64,000 nucleotides of DNA from Opitutia bacterium Tous-C4FEB (lineage in GTDB: Bacteria; Verrucomicrobiota; Verrucomicrobiia; Opitutales; Opitutaceae): assembly GCA_002304445.1 (NCBI GenBank), contig NEVA01000007.1, positions 88,525 through 152,524 on the forward strand, read 5' to 3'. How positions within the stretch are numbered: the first letter of the stretch is position 1; the number at the start of each line of letters is the position of its first letter. The translations under genes and the position numbers were made by a program. Shown piece after piece: positions 51,513-61,379 of this stretch. The notes beneath the pieces are model-generated. The model saw only the letters and a list, made by a program, of their open reading frames with translations. It did no database searches and was not told where the DNA came from.

Positions 51513-52172
51513 TTACTTGAATGAAAATCCCAGCGCCGACAGCTCGTTCATGTTAAACGGCGCGCTCGCCAAGACTTCCTGCAATTTCTCAAACGCCGCC
51601 GCCACGGAGCCCACATCGCATAACGCCATCCCGTCATCGCTGTCGTGGATATGCACCGACCATGCGCTGTCGTCATCCACCCGCAGTTGCAGGGTCGAAC
51701 CATAAAGATAGTTCCCCGGCACGCCGGAATGCGGTCCGGCTCCCGGCACCAGGAAAAGCGAGTGGATCGGATCGTGCGCCACGATCTTCTGATCGCCGAC
51801 GTGCTTTGCGCGATGATGCGCCGGCTTCCCCGCGACCAAAATTCTCATTCCTTCCGCGCGGGCCTGCTGCGCCGCCGGGAGCGAACCGACGTAGCGGCTA
51901 AAAATGCTCGCATTGGACTCCAGCGCAGTCGCCTCGATTTTGCCGGCCAGAAACGCCTCGAGGTTGTTTGCGTGAAACACCGGCCGGGCCGCCAGAGACC
52001 GCGCCGTCACGTAGCCACCTTTGTGATCGGCGCTCGCATAGACTTGGTGCGCCGCAATCAGCCGCCGCAGCGTGTCCATGTAGCTCGGCGTCGCCGGCAC
52101 GGCTCCAACCGGGCTATGGTCGATCAAGTCGAGCAACATCTGATCCAAGTGCGCATGGGGGTCGTGGGGCAT
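51513..52172 (-). CDS. Hypothetical protein, 219 residues
   Basis: I do not recognise the family. The product is soluble, with an N-terminal helix (LDQMLLDLIDHSPVGAV), several histidines (AHDPIHSLFLVPGAG, WSVHIHDSDDGMALCDVG) that might bind metal, and a helical C-terminus. No signal peptide or membrane segment is present. Codon use is like its neighbours, and the ORF is the only long one in the region on this strand. It sits between rsgA and the sulfurtransferase gene on the same strand. Confidence 0.75.
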   Translation of the reverse strand: MPHDPHAHLDQMLLDLIDHSPVGAVPATPSYMDTLRRLIAAHQVYASADHKGGYVTARSLAARPVFHANNLEAFLAGKIEATALESNASIFSRYVGSLPAAQQARAEGMRILVAGKPAHHRAKHVGDQKIVAHDPIHSLFLVPGAGPHSGVPGNYLYGSTLQLRVDDDSAWSVHIHDSDDGMALCDVGSVAAAFEKLQEVLASAPFNMNELSALGFSFK

Positions 52173-52232
52173 ACCCGGAGAGTGACTCGCCCGATCCCGG
52201 CAACACGAGTTCCTTCTCGAACCCGACCCACT

Positions 52233-53318
52233 TTACTCTTCGACGTGCTGCCGGTGGCGAAACGGCGTCTTACCCTCACTCTTCGTTTTCCAACCGGGCT
52301 TACTCGCCAGCGCACTCGGTTTTCGCCGGGCCGGCACGCTCGCGAGTTTCTCAGTTTTCAACTTTTGGTAGCTGGCAAACCGCTCCGCCGTCAGGCTACC
52401 GCCGGCCAACGCCGACCGCACCGCACACCCCGGCTCGTTGCCATGGCCACAGTTTCCAAAGCGGCACTTCGCCGCCAGCTCCGCGATATCCGCAAACGCG
52501 CTCTCGACGCCGTCCTCGATGCCCCAGAGTTGCAGCTCGCGCATGCCCGGCGTGTCGATCACCAGCGCCCCCGTCGGCGTCTGCACGAGTTCACGCCGCG
52601 TCGTCGTATGGCGGCCCTTGCTGTCTTTCTCGCGCACCTCCGCCGTCGGCATCGCCTCAGGATCACGCACCAGCGAATTGATCAGACTCGACTTCCCCAC
52701 ACCCGAAGAGCCGATGAACGCCAACGTCCGCCCCGGCTGCGCATACGTCGCCGCCAGCGCTTTCAGCCCTTTCCGCGTCGCCGTACTCGTGATCAAGACC
52801 GGCACCCCGGGGACGAGCACCTCGATCTCGCGCCGCACCGTTTCCGCATCCGTGCACACATCGGATTTATTCAATACCACCACCGCCTCCGCCCCACTTT
52901 CCTTCGCCGCCACGAGGAACCGTTGAATACGCTTCGGATTAAAATTCTGGTCCAGCCCGCTCACCAAAAATACCGTGTCGATGTTCGCCGCCACGATCTG
53001 CTCGATCTCTTCCGAGCCCGAGGCCCTGCGGGAAAACTTCGTCCGCCGAGGCAACACTACATGGATATCCGCCCTCGCCTCGCCCTCACGCCGTCGCACG
53101 CCGACCCAATCACCCACCGCCGGAAACTGATCCGCTTTCTTCGCCACATGAAAAAATCCACCGCCGCACTCGCCGAGGACTTCGCCACCCGCCGTGTGCA
53201 CCGCGTAGAAATTTCGCCGTAGCTCGCACACCACGCGCGCCGGCTCCAGCCCCGCCGCGGCGTGCGGGGCAAATGCGAGTTCGAGGGCGGGTTGCCAGCC
53301 CAGATCGGCTAGAGTCAT
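52233..53318 (-). CDS. rsgA: Ribosome small-subunit biogenesis GTPase RsgA
   Basis: The 361-residue product has an N-terminal OB domain (AVGDWVGVRRREGEARADIH, LPRRTKFSRRASGSEE) and a circularly permuted GTPase: G4 VVVLNKSDVC, G1 FIGSSGVGKSSLIN, G2 GRHTTTRREL and G3 VIDTPGMREL. A zinc knuckle follows with CRFGNCGHGNEPGC, and then a basic tail. RsgA matures the 30S subunit. ATG 53318 (MTLADLGW) is preferred to the GTG two codons upstream. Confidence 0.95.
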   Translation of the reverse strand: MTLADLGWQPALELAFAPHAAAGLEPARVVCELRRNFYAVHTAGGEVLGECGGGFFHVAKKADQFPAVGDWVGVRRREGEARADIHVVLPRRTKFSRRASGSEEIEQIVAANIDTVFLVSGLDQNFNPKRIQRFLVAAKESGAEAVVVLNKSDVCTDAETVRREIEVLVPGVPVLITSTATRKGLKALAATYAQPGRTLAFIGSSGVGKSSLINSLVRDPEAMPTAEVREKDSKGRHTTTRRELVQTPTGALVIDTPGMRELQLWGIEDGVESAFADIAELAAKCRFGNCGHGNEPGCAVRSALAGGSLTAERFASYQKLKTEKLASVPARRKPSALASKPGWKTKSEGKTPFRHRQHVEE

Positions 53319-53422
53319 ACGCACTATTCAACACGCCCCACGCGTCAGAAGCCAGCGCGCAACGCGCCTGCTTGCGGCTTGAGCTTCCGCTTTTCCTTTT
53401 GTCCCTTCACCCGGTGCCCAAC

Positions 53423-54145
53423 GTGTCCCGCGAAGTTCGTCCCAGCCAGAAGCCCGGCCATGTCCTCAACGAACGCGCCTCCCTCGAGCCCGTGCCCGCC
53501 GGATGGTCCTTGCTTCCGCCCGGCGACGCCGCCCTTAGCCGGCGCCTCAAGGCCGACGGTCCATCCTGGACCATGATCGAACTGAAGGGTCGCAAGCGGT
53601 TCTCCCGCGGCATTTGGGCGCCCGCCGACCGCATCGCTGCCCTGCGCGCCGAACTCGAAACCGAGCGCGCCGATCCCGCCTACACCCGTCGCCTCAACGC
53701 GGGCCGCCAACGCCGCGCCGTCGCCGAGGCCGACTACGTCGAGGATTTTCGCGCCGCCGTGCTCACGTTCCTCGCGTTTCATCCCCGCTACACCACCGAC
53801 GCCCAATTCCTCGCCGATCTGATCGCGGCCCACGCGACACCCGTGGGCAGCGGCACCGTCGCCCGCACCGAACGCATTCCCATCGAGGACCGGGCCGAGG
53901 CCGCCACCATCGCCTGGCTTCGCCACCAGACGACCGGCTACGACCAGATGCGAATTCCTTTGGTCAAAGGCCGCCGCCGTGAGGTGCGCCGGCTGCTCGC
54001 CCAGCGTTCGCACGAGTTGCTCCGCCACTACCGCAACGGCCAACCGCCCGCCTCGGCCCACTGCCCGTTGCAAGCCGCCCTGAGTCTCGCTCGGCCACCA
54101 AGCCCGACGCCCGCACCGGTACCCGCGCAAGGCGTCCTCTTTTGA
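53423..54145 (+). CDS. DUF2293-like protein
   Basis: The 240-residue product has a DUF2293-like C-terminal half: VLTFLAFHPRYTTDAQFLAD, HATPVGSGTVARTERIPIED, AATIAWLRHQTTGYDQMRI and RRREVRRLLAQRSHELLRHY. The N-terminal half (WSLLPPGDAALSRRLKADGP, IELKGRKRFSRGIWAPAD) is basic and may bind nucleic acid. Start is GTG 53423 (or GTG 53414), because no ATG is suitably placed. The function is unknown. It is followed closely by the MYG1 gene. Confidence 0.75.
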   Translation: MSREVRPSQKPGHVLNERASLEPVPAGWSLLPPGDAALSRRLKADGPSWTMIELKGRKRFSRGIWAPADRIAALRAELETERADPAYTRRLNAGRQRRAVAEADYVEDFRAAVLTFLAFHPRYTTDAQFLADLIAAHATPVGSGTVARTERIPIEDRAEAATIAWLRHQTTGYDQMRIPLVKGRRREVRRLLAQRSHELLRHYRNGQPPASAHCPLQAALSLARPPSPTPAPVPAQGVLF

Positions 54146-54156
54146 AAACTCCCACC

Positions 54157-55041
54157 ATGCCGATTTTTTCCACAATCCTGACCCATCCGGGCAGCGCCCA
54201 CAAAGACGAGTTCCTGGCCTGTTGCGTTCTCCTCGCGGAACATCCCGTACCCATCGAGCGCCGCGAGCCTCTGCCCAACGACCTCGCCGATCCCGCCGTT
54301 GCCGTCGTCGATGTCGGCCATCGTCACGAGCCGGCGCTGAATGATTTCGACCACCACCAGCTCGCGAAAGACCACCCGCCCACCTGCTCCCTTTCCCTCG
54401 TTTTGCAGCACCTCGGTCTCTACGCCGACGCCCGCCAGTTTTGCGACTGGCTCGAACCCGCCGAGTGGTTCGATTGCCGAGGCCCCATCGCCACCGCCAA
54501 ATTCCTCGGCGTCGACCGCAACACTCTTCCGAAGCTCAACTCGCCGATCGACATTACCCTGCTTCGCCGCTTCGCCCTCGCCACGCGCCTTGAGCCCACC
54601 GATCCGCTGTGGGCGATCATGCGCATGATCGGCGAGGATCTTTTGGACTATGTCCGGTCCCTCCGCGCCCGCCTCGATTTTATCGCCCGCCATGCCGAGG
54701 TCTGGACGCTCGACCTCGGCGACGCCCCCGCGAAAATCCTCTTCCTCCCCCGCACCGATCCGCTGCCCGAGGAGCCTTCCATGGGCATCGATCGCTACAT
54801 CGAAACCCAAGGTCTCGTCGCCGAAATCGTCGCTACCGTCGTTCCCGACCGCCGCAGCGCGGGCTACGGACTCTCCCGTTTTCAAGATCACCCGCGCCTC
54901 GACTTCTCGCGCCTCGCGCAAGCCCCGGGCGTGCACTTCGCCCATGCGCGCGGTTTCGTGGCGAAAACATCGCTCACCGCTCCCACCGACCTCCGCGCCT
55001 TGCTCCTATTGGCCGCCAACTCGGGCTCGCCCCGCGCCTGA
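54157..55041 (+). CDS. MYG1/UPF0160-family DHH-type metal-dependent hydrolase
   Basis: The 294-residue product has the MYG1 N-terminus THPGSAHKDEFLACCVLLAE, VVDVGHRHEPALNDFDHHQL (DHH motif) and RYIETQGLVAEIVATV region. MYG1 relatives are DHH-superfamily enzymes acting on RNA; eukaryotic MYG1 is a 3'-5' RNA exonuclease. ATG 54157 (MPIFST) is preferred to the TTG at 54142 that overlaps the preceding stop. It lies 11 nt after the DUF2293 gene and 22 nt before the HIT gene, so the three probably form an operon. Confidence 0.82.
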   Translation: MPIFSTILTHPGSAHKDEFLACCVLLAEHPVPIERREPLPNDLADPAVAVVDVGHRHEPALNDFDHHQLAKDHPPTCSLSLVLQHLGLYADARQFCDWLEPAEWFDCRGPIATAKFLGVDRNTLPKLNSPIDITLLRRFALATRLEPTDPLWAIMRMIGEDLLDYVRSLRARLDFIARHAEVWTLDLGDAPAKILFLPRTDPLPEEPSMGIDRYIETQGLVAEIVATVVPDRRSAGYGLSRFQDHPRLDFSRLAQAPGVHFAHARGFVAKTSLTAPTDLRALLLLAANSGSPRA

Positions 55042-55063
55042 AATCACCCCTACTTTTTCAACC

Positions 55064-55492
55064 ATGGACCAACTGCCCGACTGCCAATATTGCCGCAAAG
55101 ACCAACGCCTCGACGATCTCATGATCGAGATCGCTCCGATGCAGGTCTCCACGCTCTACCTGTTCAAAGAGCAGACCTACCGTGGCCGTTGCGTCGTCGC
55201 CTACCGACATCACATCAACGAGCTCTTCGAGCTGTCCGACGCGGAGCGTGACCGCTTCATGGCAGACGTCGCCCGCGCCGCGAAAGCGATGCAGGCCGCA
55301 TTCAACCCCGCCAAAATCAACTACGGAGCCTACTCCGACAAGCTCCCGCACCTGCACTTCCATCTCGTGCCCAAGTATCGCGACGGCCCGAGCTGGGGCG
55401 CTCCCTTCACGATGATGCCCGAGCCCAAGCAACTCCTCGGCTCCGCCGACTACGCCGAATTGATCGCGGCAATCAAAGCCCAGCTCGGCTAA
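55064..55492 (+). CDS. HIT family protein
   Basis: The 142-residue product has the histidine triad H96-L-H98-F-H100 (PHLHFHLVPK) and an N-terminal CQYC pair that could bind zinc. HIT proteins hydrolyse nucleotide phosphoramidates or dinucleoside polyphosphates. The insertion VPKYRDGPSWGAPFTMMP after the triad resembles the Fhit/HINT-like diadenosine hydrolase branch. The ATG at 55064 follows the MYG1 stop by 22 nt. Confidence 0.92.
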   Translation: MDQLPDCQYCRKDQRLDDLMIEIAPMQVSTLYLFKEQTYRGRCVVAYRHHINELFELSDAERDRFMADVARAAKAMQAAFNPAKINYGAYSDKLPHLHFHLVPKYRDGPSWGAPFTMMPEPKQLLGSADYAELIAAIKAQLG

Positions 55493-55575
55493 CCCAGCGA
55501 CGGCGCGGCCCTCGTCGCCCCCTTATCTGCCACCACGCGCACGCGGCAACCGCAGCTCGGCCCGAGAATGGGCCC

Positions 55576-56331
55576 TCAGCTTTTGCCGCCACCCTCAACC
55601 GGCCGCTCCGTTTCCGCTGCCACCTTCGGCGCCGGCGGCACGATTTTGTCCGCGATATAGATCATATAGCTGGTGCTTTTGGCCGTCGCGTGCTTCCGCA
55701 CCGGCAACGCATGCACTTTGAATCCGCTGTTGGAGAGCCGGCTTTCAAACATCTTGTCCGCGCCCGATGACCAAATCACGACGCGCCCGCCCGGCTTGAG
55801 CGCCTGCGCGATCCGCTGAATGCCGCGCAGATCATAGACCTTGGCATTGCCCGTCTGCACCATCGCGGACGGCCCGTTGTCGATATCGAGAGCAATTGCA
55901 TCGTAGGGCTGAGCCGCCGAACGGGCGACCACCGAGCGCACATCTTCGTTCAAAATTTTCACGCGGGAATCCGTGAGCAACGCGCCGTTCAGGCCCGCGA
56001 GCAACGTGCGGTTCCACTCCAGCACCGCTGGGATCAGCTCGGTCACGTGCACCGTCGCGGCCTTGCCCACCTTCGAAAGCACGCCCTGCAACGTGTAGCC
56101 GAACCCCAAGCCGCCGATCAACACCCGCGGAGCCGCCGAAATCCCCGCGCCCGCGACGGCGAACTCGCCCAAGGCCAACTCCGAGGCAGTCGCCGCCGAG
56201 TTCATGAGTTCCTTGCCGTTGACCCGGATACTGAAGCGCCCGTCATGGGAAAAAAGAGAGAGCTTGGCCCCTTCCGGGGTCTTGGTTTCGGCGAGCAGCA
56301 ATTGCGGTTTCATGCGAGGATCGGTCATCAT
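55576..56331 (-). CDS. Spermidine-synthase-fold methyltransferase-like protein
   Basis: The 251-residue product has a small N-terminal beta domain ([20 protein letters not shown]) and a Rossmann methyltransferase domain with motif [28 protein letters not shown] and [13 protein letters not shown], the layout of SpeE-like proteins. The putrescine-site residues of true spermidine synthases are not obvious, so a different transferase is likely. ATG 56331 has GGGAAG 6 nt upstream; GTG 56355 is the alternative. The C-terminal tail is disordered. Confidence 0.82.
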   Translation of the reverse strand: MMTDPRMKPQLLLAETKTPEGAKLSLFSHDGRFSIRVNGKELMNSAATASELALGEFAVAGAGISAAPRVLIGGLGFGYTLQGVLSKVGKAATVHVTELIPAVLEWNRTLLAGLNGALLTDSRVKILNEDVRSVVARSAAQPYDAIALDIDNGPSAMVQTGNAKVYDLRGIQRIAQALKPGGRVVIWSSGADKMFESRLSNSGFKVHALPVRKHATAKSTSYMIYIADKIVPPAPKVAAETERPVEGGGKS

Positions 56332-56420
56332 GGCAGCTTCCCGCACGGAAGCCACGCCGAACCTTTGAAATTTTTCCGTGCGCGGAAGCCGGCCTGTCGT
56401 CTAGGTCTTTCTCTTTCCCG

Positions 56421-57269
56421 ATGCCCGAATTCATCAATCTCGCCGGCTACCGTTTCGCTCCCCTCGGCGAACTCCCGGAATTGCGCGATCGCCTGCTCCG
56501 CCAGACCAAGCTGCTCGGCCTGCGCGGCACGATCTTGCTCAGCACCGAGGGCATCAATCTCGTGATCGCCGGCACGCGCACCGCCACAACGGAAATTCTA
56601 GCCACCCTCCGCGCCATTCCCGGCCTCGCCGACCTTACGCCAAAGGAGAGCAGCAGCGCCGAGCAGCCGTTCAACCGCATGCTCGTAAAAATAAAGAAAG
56701 AGATCATCGCGTTCGGGGTGGAAGGCATCAACCCGGCCCTGCGCCCCACGGCCAAACTCTCCGCCGCCACCCTCAAACAATGGCTCGACGAGGGTCGCCC
56801 TGTGACCCTGCTCGACACGCGCAACGACTACGAAATCCGCATGGGCACTTTTCGCGGCGCGCGGCCGGCCGGGATCAACCAGTTTCGCGATTTCCCCGCC
56901 GCCGTCGCCAAGTTACCCGCGACCCTGAAAAACCAACCCGTCGTCATGTTTTGCACCGGCGGCATCCGCTGCGAAAAAGCCGGCCCGTTGATGGAGCGCG
57001 AGGGCTTCACCGACGTCCATCAACTCGACGGCGGTATCTTGAAGTATTTCGAGGACTGCGGCGGCGCGCACTACGAAGGGGAATGCTTTGTCTTCGACCG
57101 CCGCGTCGGCGTGGACCCTCAACTTCGCGAAACCGGTTCCGTGATCTGCTTCAACTGCCAGATGCCCCTCACCGTCGCCGAGCAGAAAGACCCCCGCTTC
57201 GTCCCCGGCAAAAGCTGCCCTCACTGCATCGACGGCAAGCCGTCAAAGGCGGCGAAAGCCGAGTTTTAG
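56421..57269 (+). CDS. trhO: tRNA uridine(34) hydroxylase TrhO (rhodanese family)
   Basis: The 282-residue product has an N-terminal acylphosphatase-like domain ([18 protein letters not shown]), a rhodanese domain ([28 protein letters not shown]) with C178-T-G-G-I-R-C184, and a C-terminal zinc-like pair (CFNCQMP, CPHC). This is the YceA/TrhO arrangement, which makes 5-hydroxyuridine at the tRNA wobble position using prephenate-independent oxygen chemistry. The gene converges with the DEAD-box helicase gene after 16 nt. Confidence 0.92.
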   Translation: MPEFINLAGYRFAPLGELPELRDRLLRQTKLLGLRGTILLSTEGINLVIAGTRTATTEILATLRAIPGLADLTPKESSSAEQPFNRMLVKIKKEIIAFGVEGINPALRPTAKLSAATLKQWLDEGRPVTLLDTRNDYEIRMGTFRGARPAGINQFRDFPAAVAKLPATLKNQPVVMFCTGGIRCEKAGPLMEREGFTDVHQLDGGILKYFEDCGGAHYEGECFVFDRRVGVDPQLRETGSVICFNCQMPLTVAEQKDPRFVPGKSCPHCIDGKPSKAAKAEF

Positions 57270-57285
57270 CGGCAAGGCTCAACGC

Positions 57286-58638
57286 TCAACGCACCCGCCG
57301 ACCCGCCAGCGGTCGCTGGGACCACGGGAAAAACTCTCTCGGTTCCTCCGCGACAAACGGCGCGGGCGCCATCGGCCGCGCCGCCGGCGCAGGTCTCGCC
57401 AACTTCTGGCCGGCGGCTTCCCGCAGCTTGTCCTTCTTGCTCTTCCTTTTCCCTTTCACCCCACCGGTCCCCGAGACCAACGGCGGGGGCGGCGCGAGCT
57501 CCTCCGGTTCAAATCCCGCGATTTGCTCCCGCTCCAATCGGAGCGCGTGCCGCTTCTCGATCAGCTCAAAGTGCGCGTGGGTCTCAGCGCTGATAAAGCT
57601 CACCGCCACGCCGTTCGCACCGGCCCGGCCCGTCCGGCCGATGCGGTGCACATAGTCCACCGCCGAGCGCGGGAGGTCGTAGTTCACCACCGCCGCCAAG
57701 TCGTCGATGTCCAAGCCCCGCGCCGCAAGATCCGTGGCCACCAGCACGAGTAGCCGGCCCGCTTTAAAATGCGCCAGCGCTTCGGTCCGACCGCCCTGAC
57801 TCAATTCACCGTGTAACGCGCCCGCGTCGATCCCCGCCCGACGCAGTTTCTCCGCCACGTGCTCGGTGGCGTATTTGGTCGCGACAAAGACGAGGGTGCG
57901 GCTCCAGCCGTTTTCCTGCACCAAGTGCCGCAGCAACTGTGTTCGCCGCAAAGCATCCACCTCGATGGCACGTTCAACAATGGTCGACGGCTGCTGCACC
58001 GGAGGTGCCACGTCGATGACCAGGGGTTCATGCAACAACCGGTCGGCCAACGCCGCCACCGCCGGCGGAAAAGTCGCAGAAAAAAACAGGCTTTGGCGTT
58101 TGGCCGGAAGCAACGCTACGATCCGCTCCAGCTCGTCGGAAAAGCCGAGGGCGAGCAACCGATCCGCTTCGTCAAGGACGAGCACTGAGACCGTAGAAAG
58201 CGACACCGCATTATGTCCGATCAAATCCAACAACCGGCCCGGTGTCGCCACCAACACGTCAACTCCGCCACCAAGAGCCATCATCTGGGGATTGATCGAG
58301 ACGCCGCCGTAAACCACCAGCGTCTTGATCGGCTCCGGCAAGAAACGCCCATAGCGCCGCACCCGTTCGCCGATCTGCGCGGCTAGCTCCCGCGTGGGCA
58401 CCAACACGAGCGCACGGCAAAATCTCCCCGGCTCACGCCGCCGTTTCGAAAGCTGCTCCAAAATCGGCAGGACAAAAGCCGCCGTCTTACCCGATCCTGT
58501 CTGCGCCGAAACCCGGATATCGCCCCCGCCCAGCACCGCCGGAATGGCAGCCGACTGTACCGCTGTCGGAACCGTGTAATTTTCTTCCGCAACCGCACGG
58601 AGCAGCGAAGTTGAAAGACCAAGGGAGGAAAACGGCAT
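57286..58638 (-). CDS. DEAD-box ATP-dependent RNA helicase (RhlE-like)
   Basis: The 450-residue product has all helicase motifs: a Q motif ending TAVQSAAIP, motif I AQTGSGKT, Ia PTRELAAQ, Ib TPGRLLDLI, II VLDEADRLL, III SATFP, then LVFVATKYATEHVAEKL, V ATDLAARGLDI and VI HRIGRTGRAG. After the core there is a ~75-residue basic, Pro/Ala-rich tail (KGKRKSKKDKLREAAGQ). Such enzymes remodel rRNA or mRNA. RhlE is the closest type by the tail and the motifs, but RhlB/CsdA types are not excluded. Confidence 0.94.
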   Translation of the reverse strand: MPFSSLGLSTSLLRAVAEENYTVPTAVQSAAIPAVLGGGDIRVSAQTGSGKTAAFVLPILEQLSKRRREPGRFCRALVLVPTRELAAQIGERVRRYGRFLPEPIKTLVVYGGVSINPQMMALGGGVDVLVATPGRLLDLIGHNAVSLSTVSVLVLDEADRLLALGFSDELERIVALLPAKRQSLFFSATFPPAVAALADRLLHEPLVIDVAPPVQQPSTIVERAIEVDALRRTQLLRHLVQENGWSRTLVFVATKYATEHVAEKLRRAGIDAGALHGELSQGGRTEALAHFKAGRLLVLVATDLAARGLDIDDLAAVVNYDLPRSAVDYVHRIGRTGRAGANGVAVSFISAETHAHFELIEKRHALRLEREQIAGFEPEELAPPPPLVSGTGGVKGKRKSKKDKLREAAGQKLARPAPAARPMAPAPFVAEEPREFFPWSQRPLAGRRVR

Positions 58639-58793
58639 CGCATGGAGATGACGCCGCCGCCTGGGTTTGGAAACGCTAATTCCGTCCCCACCGTTTGCCT
58701 TCTGGCCCCGCCCTTTTCAGGTCAACTGCCCGGAGCCGCGGCGCCCCCATCGCGGGCTACGCCAAGGTCCGCCAGCCACGATCTTAAACCCGA

Positions 58794-61025
58794 TCATGCC
58801 ACCGCTTCGACCGCCAGCCGCTTGCACTCTTTCAGGTCCAGTTTCCCCGTGCCGAGCACCGGGATCTTATCGACCCGATGGATCACGCGCGGCACCCAAA
58901 GCGCCGTGACTCCGTCGCCGAGCAGGCGTTCCCGCACCTCGGCGACGGTAAAGTCCCTCGTCGCCAACAAAACCAAGGTCTCGCCTTTGACCGCATCCGG
59001 CACGCCCATGACAATCGCCACGTAAGCTTCGCTTTGGTCGAGTTCGAAAAGCTCCACGATTTTTTGCTCGATCGTGCCGTGGGGCACCATCTCGCCGCCA
59101 ATTTTGGAAAACCGCGACAGCCGGCCTTCAATGAATAAAAATCCGTCGTCGTCGAACCGGCCCAAGTCTCCCGTCACGAACCAACCGTCGCGAAACGCCG
59201 CCGCGGTTTTCTCCGGATCGTCCAAGTATCCCTCAAAAATATTTGCCCCGCGAAAGAGCACCATACCCGTCTCACCGTGGGGCAATTCCTGCCAAGAATC
59301 CGGGTCGACGACCCGCGCCGTCATACCCGGCATCATGCGGCCTACTGCTGACTTTCGTTTGCCCAATTGCGGTTCGTTCGTGGAGAAGACCACCGGCGGG
59401 TGCGGCTGATTGAGGCTACAGGCCGGCGTCGCCTCGGTGAGGCCGTAGCCTTCCATGATATCGAGGTGAAACTGCTCCAAAAACCCACGCGAGAGGTCGT
59501 CGGGCAACTTCTCGGCCCCGGTCACAACCAGATCGAGGGAACGCAATTCTCCCGGTTGAGCCTTCTTCAAAATCGGCCGGATAAAGGTCGGGGCTCCGAT
59601 CAGCACCGTCGCCTTCTCATCACGGATGGCATCGATGATCTTCCGCGTGTCGAGCGCGCTCGGCACCGTCACGACCCGGGTCCCGCGCAACAAGGGATAC
59701 CACAGCGTAACGGTAAATCCGAAGCTATGAAACACCGGCAAGCAGGCCAACAACGTGCAACTCTCCGGCAAGATCGAGAGCGACGAAATCTGGTCGCAGT
59801 TGGCGAGGATGTTGCGGTGGGTAAGGACAACGCCTTTCGGCTCCCCCGAGCTTCCGCTCGTAAACAGCAAGCCAGCTTCCTCACGGTCGCCGACTTTTGG
59901 CAGGCCGAGCAAACCCGCGCACCATTGGTTAGGCAGCAGCCACGCCGCCAGCACCCACGGGAGCATCGCGCGTTTTCCACCGCAGGCCAAAATCTCGGTC
60001 TTCAGATCGAGCGTGCGCTCAGGAAAAGGAAAATTCGGAATCTTCGCCCGCATCGCATCGGCGCTGATGACGGTGTCAATTTTCCCCAGCTTCAGACTCG
60101 CCTCAAGGCCGGCCCGAGACGTCGTGAAATTCAAATTCACGGGGATCTTGCCCGCCACCAGCACCGCGAGATTCGCGATAAACGCTCCGGCTCCGGGTGG
60201 TAAAACGATCCCCACGCGCTTTTCGGCAATCGTGGCCTTGATCCGCCGCGAGAGGGCCGCCGCCGCCGCGTAAATTTGGGCGTTGGTCAGCTCACGCCGC
60301 TCCGCCGTGCGATCAATCACCTGCAAATGCTGGGGATGCTTCGTCAGTGCCCGCACACACTCGCGCCCGAGGTGGCGCTTGAGCACGGGACGTTCTTCAA
60401 ACGCGAGTCGGCCCAGATCGAGCAACTCGCGGCGGGCCCAGCTCGGGTTCACCGCCGCCGCCGCCGTCGGCTGTCCAAACGCGATGAACACCGGTGTCGG
60501 TAACAAGCGCGGCGACTTCCAAAGATATTTGTTGCCCGCAAACGAGAACACCGAGCCCCACAGCCCGTCGATCGCCGCGGCCACAACCGGCACTTCGGCC
60601 TGCCTCGCCATCAACTCAAATCCGCGCTGGATTGCCATCAACTGGCCGGTGCGGGAGATGTGGCCTTCCGGGCACACGCAGACGACCTCACCCGCTTTCA
60701 AAGCCGCGATCGCCGCCTTCATTCCCGGCCGAGGCGCTTCAGAGGAAATCGCAATCGACCCGCTGATCTCAAAAACCCAATTGAAAAAGCCGTTCCGCCT
60801 CAGTCCTTGGTAGCCGACGAAACGAATCGGTCGAGGACAGGCCAATTGCAGAACCACGACATCCACATAGGAAATGTGATTCGCGATGATCAGCACGCCG
60901 CCCGAAGTCGGCAGATTCTCCGCGCCGCTGGTGCGCACCCGATAGAGCAATCGGGCGATAGTGCTGGCGATGAATTCAATGAAAAGCGGGAGATGCGAGC
61001 GCCGGGGCAACAAGGGGTTTGTCAT
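58794..61025 (-). CDS. aas: Acyltransferase/acyl-ACP synthetase fusion (Aas-like)
   Basis: The 743-residue product has two domains. Residues ~1-200 are a PlsC-type acyltransferase (NHISYVDVVVLQ, the HX4D motif; CVCPEGHISRTG, the acyl-acceptor motif). Residues ~230-743 are an AMP-forming acyl synthetase (FTSGSSGEPKGVVLTHRN, EGYGLTEATPACSLN, TGDLGRFDDDGFLFIEGR). E. coli Aas reacylates lysophospholipid after activating a fatty acid on ACP. There is an N-terminal membrane-facing segment. It is transcribed away from the small membrane-protein gene and is the largest gene in its neighbourhood. Confidence 0.9.
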   Translation of the reverse strand: MTNPLLPRRSHLPLFIEFIASTIARLLYRVRTSGAENLPTSGGVLIIANHISYVDVVVLQLACPRPIRFVGYQGLRRNGFFNWVFEISGSIAISSEAPRPGMKAAIAALKAGEVVCVCPEGHISRTGQLMAIQRGFELMARQAEVPVVAAAIDGLWGSVFSFAGNKYLWKSPRLLPTPVFIAFGQPTAAAAVNPSWARRELLDLGRLAFEERPVLKRHLGRECVRALTKHPQHLQVIDRTAERRELTNAQIYAAAAALSRRIKATIAEKRVGIVLPPGAGAFIANLAVLVAGKIPVNLNFTTSRAGLEASLKLGKIDTVISADAMRAKIPNFPFPERTLDLKTEILACGGKRAMLPWVLAAWLLPNQWCAGLLGLPKVGDREEAGLLFTSGSSGEPKGVVLTHRNILANCDQISSLSILPESCTLLACLPVFHSFGFTVTLWYPLLRGTRVVTVPSALDTRKIIDAIRDEKATVLIGAPTFIRPILKKAQPGELRSLDLVVTGAEKLPDDLSRGFLEQFHLDIMEGYGLTEATPACSLNQPHPPVVFSTNEPQLGKRKSAVGRMMPGMTARVVDPDSWQELPHGETGMVLFRGANIFEGYLDDPEKTAAAFRDGWFVTGDLGRFDDDGFLFIEGRLSRFSKIGGEMVPHGTIEQKIVELFELDQSEAYVAIVMGVPDAVKGETLVLLATRDFTVAEVRERLLGDGVTALWVPRVIHRVDKIPVLGTGKLDLKECKRLAVEAVA

Positions 61026-61063
61026 AAACGCGGTGTGGATATGGCTAAGAGTTTAGACGGAGT

Positions 61064-61312
61064 TCAAAGCTTTTTGTCGCGCCCGGCCACCTCCTCGCCG
61101 CCGTCAGTGGCGATCAGATGCCGAAACCGGTGGTAGGAAAATCCGACCCAAAGCAGCACCACGCCCAAGACGAAAAACGCCCCGATCCGATAGAGCGTGG
61201 AGTCGATATCGACGATGAACACGCGGGGGATGCACAGCGCCAGACCCGACAATCCCGCCAACCGGGCGGCTCGCTCCCGATTGGAAAGGCGGTCGAAGAT
61301 TTCTTCAGCCAA
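61064..61312 (-). CDS. Small two-helix membrane protein
   Basis: The 82-residue product has a charged N-terminus (LSNRERAARLAGLSG) and two hydrophobic segments (GLALCIPRVFIVDI region and GAFFVLGVVLLWVGFSY), then a soluble tail. I do not recognise it. The frame opens right after a stop and has only TTG 61312 as an early start. It sits 38 nt before the Aas-like gene on the same strand, so it may share its transcript. Confidence 0.6.
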   Translation of the reverse strand: MAEEIFDRLSNRERAARLAGLSGLALCIPRVFIVDIDSTLYRIGAFFVLGVVLLWVGFSYHRFRHLIATDGGEEVAGRDKKL

Positions 61313-61379
61313 AAGCTATGGTAGGATCGCAGCCATTTCCATCGCTACCAGACTGCGTGATCTGGCAATCGGTGAAATC

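Noticed and set aside
51645..53222. 525-codon plus-strand frame
   Set aside because: Antisense to rsgA and the 219-residue gene; the product is Arg/His/Pro-rich with no domain.
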